Shown: piece by piece, positions 61,937 through 64,000 of the stretch
How positions within the stretch are numbered: position 1 is the first letter of the stretch
How the letters are laid out: every line of letters begins with the position of its first letter
Source of the DNA: Doris montereyensis
Taxonomy: Eukaryota > Mollusca > Gastropoda > Nudibranchia > Dorididae
Length of the DNA stretch: 64,000 nt
Direction: 5' to 3'
Assembly: GCA_037039925.1 (NCBI GenBank)
Contig: JAXRKP010000660.1
Coordinates: forward strand, 157,001-221,000
Notes under the pieces: generated by a model
Database searches by the model: none
What the model saw: only the letters and a program-made list of their open reading frames with translations
Told to the model about the DNA's origin: nothing
Position numbers and translations under genes: made by a program

Positions 61937-62152
61937 ATGGTGTGAACAACACCAACATCCAGATCATGCCCGCACTGGTGTTTGAGGGTGTCGCCGTCAC
62001 GCTGACCTGCCGAGCCACTGGCTACCCTGATCCCTCGTTCAGGTGGTATAAGTATAAGGGAGAGTTTGAGGCAGGAAACGCCACGGTAATCGGCACCGGC
62101 AGCACGTACGCCTTCGACAACGCTAATGCCGAGGCGCATGATGGCAACTACC
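61937..62152 (+). CDS. Immunoglobulin-superfamily protein, intact Ig domain exon 4
   Basis: The acceptor TGTTCGCAG ends at 61936 and the donor GTAAGT starts at 62153; phase 1 in and 1 out. It reads IQIMPALVFEGVAVTLTCRA, TGYPDPSFRWYKYKGEF, and ANAEAHDGNY. These are the C2/I-set Ig landmarks: VTLTC (B strand), P-D-P-x-F-x-W-Y (C strand), and H-D-G-N-Y, the D-x-G-x-Y motif whose F-strand Cys falls in the next exon. Sequons NNT and NAT suggest glycosylation. This is the clearest evidence that the gene is of the Ig superfamily. Confidence 0.9.
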
Positions 62153-62449
62153 GTAAGTTGTATTCATTATTCCGTAGTTGCCTTCTCTTCTTAGCATTTG
62201 TGGGTGGGGGTGGGTGTGGGGGGGAGGCATTTATGTATGCTAAAATCTTGGTTCTGAAAACGGGCATTTAGAGAGGCAATTTATATAGAAGAAGAAAAAT
62301 CGGTTTCACTGAGATTGAAGGCATTTAGGTGAAACGAACATTATTTAGGTGGCAAGCATTTAGGCGGTCACTACTATATTTGGCGTCGCACATATTTCCC
62401 CCTCTCGTTGTATGATGACCATAGCTCTTGTTTTTTTCCCCCCCACTAG

Positions 62450-62517
62450 TTGTATGGCTATCAACTCCATCAATGGTGACGTCAGCAATATGTCAGCCTT
62501 TCAAACCATTTCAGTCC
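62450..62517 (+). CDS. Immunoglobulin-superfamily protein, exon 5 (end of Ig domain)
   Basis: The acceptor is CCCCCACTAG (ends 62449) and the donor GTAAGT (62518). It contains CMAINSINGDVSNMSAFQTI then SV, the F and G strands completing the previous Ig domain. Joining to the phase-1 donor of exon 4 requires two bases before the TGT codon, but only one is present, again a one-base deficit. It exits in phase 1, so more exons should follow to the right of the window. Confidence 0.8.
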
Positions 62518-62724
62518 GTAAGTAACAATATGTGTCATGTGATGTGAATGTTGTTGTTGGGCATTATGGTCTGCGAGGTGTTGTGCTGCAATGCGTAGTG
62601 TTGTGAGTTTGCTATCAAGACGAGTCAAAAAGCTCAGCTGGGCCACCGCAGGTGTTTTTTGGGTTGTTGTTTTCTCTCTCTCTCTCACAACGTTCAGTAC
62701 TCTTAGCAAAGATGCTCTGCACTG

Positions 62725-62830
62725 CCAGGGCACTCGGTAGTCCAGAGGTAAGGTGTCAGCCTCTCAACCAAAAAGATAGTGGATTCGAGCCCTGCCAATA
62801 GTTGAACAATTTCAGCAAAATGCCTGGGCT
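62725..62830 (+). mobile_element. tRNA-like head of a SINE (family C type), plus orientation
   Basis: GGCACTCGGTAGTCCAGAGG and TAAGGTGTCAGCCTC (box A region), then GTGGATTCGAGCCCTGCC (box B) and AACAATTTCAGCAAAATG. It is the complement of the right end of the family C copies. The body is replaced by the tandem array that follows. Confidence 0.65.
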
Positions 62831-62849
62831 AATCCAAAACACACCAATT

Positions 62850-64000
62850 AAATAAATTAATCCCAACACACCTTAAATAAAGGGCCTGCGCGCATCCTGG
62901 GCTAATCCCAACACACCTTAAATAAAGGGCCTGCGCGCATCCTGGGCTAATCCCAACACACCTTAAATAAAGGGCCTGCGCGCATCCCAGGCGCATCCTT
63001 AATCCCAACACACCTTAAATAAAGGGCCTGCGCATCCTGGGCTAATCCCAACACACCTTAAATAAAGGCCTGCGCGCAAGATCCTGGGCTAATCCCAACA
63101 CACCTTAAATAAAGGGCCTGCGCGCATCCTGGGCTAATCCCAACACACACGCCCTGCGCGCATCCTGGGCTAATCCCAACATAAATAAAGGGCCTGCGCA
63201 TCCCAGGCTAATCCCAACACACCCTAAATAAAGGGCCTGCGCGCATCCCAGGCTAATCCCAACACACCCTAAATAAAGGGCCTGCGCGCATCCCAGGTTA
63301 ATCCCAACACACCTTAAATAAAGGGCCTGCGCATCCTGGGCTAATCCCAAACACCCAAATAAAGGGGCGGCATCCCAGGTTAATCCCAAAACACCTTAAA
63401 TAAAAGGGCCTGCACTTCCCGGGCTAATCCCAAAACACCTTAAATAAAGGGCCTGCACTTCCCGGGCTAATCCCAAAACACCTTAAATAAAGGGCCTGCA
63501 CTTCCCGGGCTAATCCCAAAACATAAATTAAGGGCCTGCACTTCCCGGCTAATCCCAAAACACCCTAAATAAAGGGCCTGCCCGGGCTAATCCCAAACAC
63601 CCTAAATAAAGGGCCTGCGCTTCCCGGGCTAATCCCAAAACACCCTAAATAAAGGGCCTGCGCTTCCCGGGCTAATCCCAAAACACCCTAAATAAAGGGC
63701 CTGCACCTCCCGCTTCCCAGGGCTAATCCCAACACACCCTAAATAAAGGGCCTGCGCATCCCGGGCTAATCCCAACACACTCTAAATATTAAGGGCCTGC
63801 GCTCGGGCTAATCAACACAGGCTAATCCCAACCTGTTGGCTAACACCTAAATATTAAGGGCCTGCATCCCGGGCTTCCCAGGCTAATCCCAACACGCCCT
63901 AAATATTAAGGGCCTGCTAATCCCAACACGCCTAAATTTAAGGGCCTGCGCTTCTCAGGCTAATCCCAAACACAGGGCCTGCGCTTCCCAGGCTAATCCC
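62850..64000. repeat. 45-bp minisatellite, about 25 copies, runs off the window
   Basis: The unit is AATAAAGGGCCTGCGCGCAT, CCTGGGCTAATCCCAACAC then ACCTTA. Left copies carry GCGCGCATCC, the middle copies CACTTCCC, and right copies GCTTCCC, so blocks of variants are ordered along the array. Each unit has an AATAAA hexamer on the plus strand. Confidence 0.97.

Overview
This is eukaryotic, animal-type genomic DNA: two multi-exon genes with GT-AG introns, each broken up by tandem repeats, SINEs, LINE remnants and a Penelope-like element. The repeat style (tRNA-derived SINEs, APE-type LINE fragments, a GIY-YIG Penelope-like element, many minisatellites) and the trithorax-type protein fit an invertebrate, plausibly a mollusc such as a gastropod. 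That assignment is an inference. No rRNA, canonical tRNA gene, CRISPR array or bacterial operon was seen.

Bases 1-17328 (+ strand) are the 3' half of a trithorax/KMT2A-KMT2B-type histone H3 lysine-4 methyltransferase. They cover a long disordered linker exon, an FYRC domain, a WDR5-binding Win motif, and the SET and post-SET domains, spread over eight exons. Splice sites and catalytic residues look intact, but about seven one-base frame breaks occur, two of them inside the conserved C-terminal block. This looks more like draft-consensus indels than a dead gene. Introns carry a piggyBac-like MITE, SINEs and a 2.3-kb array of a 40-bp unit. A 36-bp array lies just beyond the stop codon.

Bases 20-49 kb are gene-poor. 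They hold microsatellites, a dispersed ~140-bp repeat family, a near-palindromic pair of SINEs, LINE tails, and a 43-bp satellite in two arrays (32.0-34.1 and 36.85-41.1 kb) flanking a Penelope-like element. Downstream come stacked minisatellites, then an APE-type LINE (44.75-47.2 kb), then an inverted-repeat segment with GAA tracts and SINEs.

Bases about 49.5-62.5 kb (+ strand) hold exons of an immunoglobulin-superfamily gene, with phase-1 boundaries and again several one-base frame breaks. Its introns contain a second LINE, a 36-bp array spanning 1.7 kb, SINEs and a 330-bp CT tract. The window ends inside a 45-bp array (62.85-64 kb). Most long open reading frames in the window are translations of tandem arrays, not genes.
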